Of a stretch of 36,290 nt of DNA, positions 34,881 through 36,290 are shown piece after piece. A model generated the notes under the pieces. The model was not told where the DNA came from and made no database searches. It worked only from the letters and a program-made list of their open reading frames with translations. The first letter of the stretch is position 1. Each line of letters begins with the position of its first letter. This DNA comes from Flavobacteriaceae bacterium (GTDB taxonomy: Bacteria; Bacteroidota; Bacteroidia; Flavobacteriales; Flavobacteriaceae). The translations under genes were made by a program, and so were the position numbers. The stretch covers positions 1-36,290 of the forward strand of contig JANSXF010000045.1 in the NCBI GenBank assembly GCA_024743095.1, given 5' to 3'.

Positions 34881-35708
34881 TCATTTAGACTTTTTGATTT
34901 TGAACTTTTTCAGTGCCAGCACGATGAAGGAGAGGTAGTTGAACCCTTTCCAGCTTTCCGTGGTGGTATCGAATCTGTTGAGAAGTGAGCGAAAGCTGTC
35001 CATCCATGCATTGGTGCGCTCTATTGCATATCTTTCATTATATAGTTCCTGGTCAAAATGTTCGTCCCTGTCCACCTTCCCGTTCCTTTTGTTGAAACAC
35101 ACATTGGCATTGATGTCCTTGGCGGCACAGGCCGATCTGAAAACCTTGGAATCAAAACCTGCATCCGCATTGAGGAACAGACCGTTGACCTCTATCTTGG
35201 CATTCTCAAGTGTTGCCGTGACCACCTCGAACTGTACCTCTATGTCATACAGGTCGTTATGGTTGCCCGCTACGGGCTCCGACATGGCAAGGGGCAATCC
35301 CTGCCTGTCGGCCAGGTACAGCGCATTGGTGGTCTTTCTGCGCTTGCGGCCTTGGCACTCCGCGCCCTGTCCGCCCCTTAGGGCCGGGGTGTGGCTACCG
35401 TCAAGGTCCACGCTGGAGAGGTCGAGCCTCTTCCGGTACTTTTCAAGTATGCCCGTCCAACATCGGTAAAAGATGCCCGACAGGCACCATTTCCTGAAAT
35501 GGTAGTAAACGTCCTGCCAGGTCAATGACCTTTCGGCAAAAAGGGAAGTTACGGGCAAGTATTCCCACTGCACACCTGTCTTCATCTTGTAAAGAACGGC
35601 ATTGACGATCTCGGAAAGTTCCACCCTCGGGGGAAAACCGCGTCTGGGTACCGGGATGTTAGGTACTATTTCCATTTCTATGATATCTTTGTCAAGTACT
35701 TTGTACAT
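34881..35708 (-). CDS. IS5-family transposase
   Basis: A 275-residue DDE transposase, full length. The N-terminal DUF4096-type region reads 'GFPPRVELSEIVNAVLYKMK' and 'GVQWEYLPV'. Acidic catalytic residues are visible in 'DLDGSHTPAL' (first Asp), 'NADAGFDSKVF' (second Asp) and 'YAIERTNAWMDSFRSLLNRF' (Glu). No frameshift is seen, so the element may be active. The stop codon TGA (34883-34881) lies entirely in the target-site duplication, outside the element. Confidence 0.92.
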   Translation of the reverse strand: MYKVLDKDIIEMEIVPNIPVPRRGFPPRVELSEIVNAVLYKMKTGVQWEYLPVTSLFAERSLTWQDVYYHFRKWCLSGIFYRCWTGILEKYRKRLDLSSVDLDGSHTPALRGGQGAECQGRKRRKTTNALYLADRQGLPLAMSEPVAGNHNDLYDIEVQFEVVTATLENAKIEVNGLFLNADAGFDSKVFRSACAAKDINANVCFNKRNGKVDRDEHFDQELYNERYAIERTNAWMDSFRSLLNRFDTTTESWKGFNYLSFIVLALKKFKIKKSK

Positions 35709-35778
35709 GGGCTATGGAATTTGGGTGTCGCAACACAAATATCCGTAGCCCTATCTTTCGATCCAAAAAAAGTCTAAA
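34884..35778. mobile_element. Complete IS5-family insertion sequence, 895 bp
   Basis: Ends TTTAGACTTTTT (34884-34895) and AAAAAGTCTAAA (35767-35778) are perfect 12-bp terminal inverted repeats, with weaker similarity further in. Direct 3-bp repeats TCA (34881-34883 and 35779-35781) flank it; a TNA-type target is known for the ISL2/IS1031 side of the IS5 family. It encodes one transposase on the minus strand. Confidence 0.85.
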
Positions 35779-35801
35779 TCACTTCAGTATGTTTATTGTT
35801 C

Positions 35802-35975
35802 ATGAAAACGATTCGGCAACATTCGGATGACGGTGATATGGTCATAGACATATCTTCTGTAAATGCAGCCAGATTATCCGATGATGGTTTCAATGCAGAG
35901 GTGTTGTTATCGGACGGAAATTGGATAAGGTTGAACTGTCTCTATTCCAAACTCAAACCGCTTATCCAAAAGTGA
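35802..35975 (+). CDS. Small hypothetical protein (57 residues)
   Basis: ATG at 35802 opens 57 codons: 'MKTIRQHSDDGDMVIDISS', then 'DDGFNAEVLLSDGNWIRLN' and a basic end. The composition looks like a real small acidic beta-rich protein, but I do not recognise it. The insertion sequence and its target duplication end 20 bp before the start, so its original upstream control region has been separated from it. Confidence 0.4.
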   Translation: MKTIRQHSDDGDMVIDISSVNAARLSDDGFNAEVLLSDGNWIRLNCLYSKLKPLIQK

Positions 35976-36290
35976 AGGAATCGCTTTTCAATTTGCATCT
36001 CCTCTCCATAAGATTTTCCAACACCTTGAAAATACTCCATATATCTTTCCATAACATGGAACCATCCAAAAAAAGTTCCTTTAATTAGCCTTCCTTAAAA
36101 CCAAGCTTTTTTAAAGTAGAACAAAAAGAACCCCCCAAATCCTTTAGATTAACTTTCTATTTAAAACCATTGTTTATGATGTTGAAAAGAGGGGGTCCGG
36201 GGGAGACTCATAACTTCCTTTTTTGTGGATAACTTTGGTTTTTAAAAAGAGAATGGGGTGAACTCACCCAAATCCTGGGTTAACGGCCCA
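35976..36290. other. Gene-free end of the window
   Basis: I see no coding region in these 315 bp. There is a purine-rich stretch near 36190 and a short inverted repeat GGGTGA-AC-TCACCC at 36256-36269 that could be an operator or a chance palindrome. Confidence 0.4.

Noticed and set aside
1..36290. CRISPR arrays, tRNA or rRNA genes
   Set aside because: Reading both strands I found no regularly spaced repeats and no tRNA- or rRNA-like sequence.

Overview
The window looks like chromosomal DNA of a marine-type Flavobacteriaceae bacterium (Bacteroidetes). The signs are two SusC-type TonB receptors (one with its SusD partner), two ECF sigma / FecR-type anti-sigma pairs arranged divergently, a Bacteroidetes-type tyrosine integrase, A-rich start regions instead of Shine-Dalgarno sites, and many lipoproteins. 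I see no tRNA, rRNA or CRISPR array.

Left part (1 to about 11 kb, visibly GC-richer). A SusC-like receptor is cut by the window start. Upstream of it lie its FecR-type anti-sigma gene and a divergent ECF sigma gene. Then come a small lipoprotein with a decayed second copy, a small protein resembling the RNA polymerase alpha C-terminal domain, a RadC-family gene that has lost its metal-binding histidines, a small zinc-finger-like protein, comM/yifB, and an IntDOT-like integrase 46 bp downstream of comM.

Middle part (11.1 to 27.7 kb, AT-richer, almost all on the minus strand). Read in the direction of transcription it is: FecR-type anti-sigma, SusC, SusD, a PQQ-type sugar dehydrogenase fused to cytochrome c, an SDR dehydrogenase, an FAH-family diketo-acid hydrolase, an FMN-dependent L-lactate dehydrogenase, PEP synthase and an MFS sugar permease. 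A second ECF sigma gene is divergent at the right edge. No glycoside hydrolase, lyase or sulfatase is present. The SDR, FAH, lactate dehydrogenase and PEP synthase set fits the lower non-phosphorylating route for a 6-deoxyhexose (L-fucose or L-rhamnose), in which a 2-keto-3-deoxy acid becomes a 2,4-diketo acid that is split into pyruvate and lactate. The dehydrogenase and the lactonase-like proteins could supply the upper oxidation steps.

Right part (27.9 to 34.7 kb, minus strand). It encodes a secreted CBM9-like/PKD protein, an SMP-30/NHL-type lipoprotein, a cytosolic lactonase-type beta-propeller, two exported ThuA-like proteins and a serine hydrolase of the class C beta-lactamase fold. A 46-bp element upstream of the second ThuA gene is repeated, ungapped, upstream of the anti-sigma gene at 27 kb, so the two blocks may form one regulon. 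A complete IS5-family insertion sequence (34884 to 35778) with a TCA target duplication follows, then a 57-residue unknown reading frame.

Most notable: a candidate hydrolase-free SusCD locus for uptake and oxidative breakdown of a deoxysugar or sugar acid, a possible antisense-RNA terminator ahead of susC, and a transposase whose stop codon is supplied by the target duplication.
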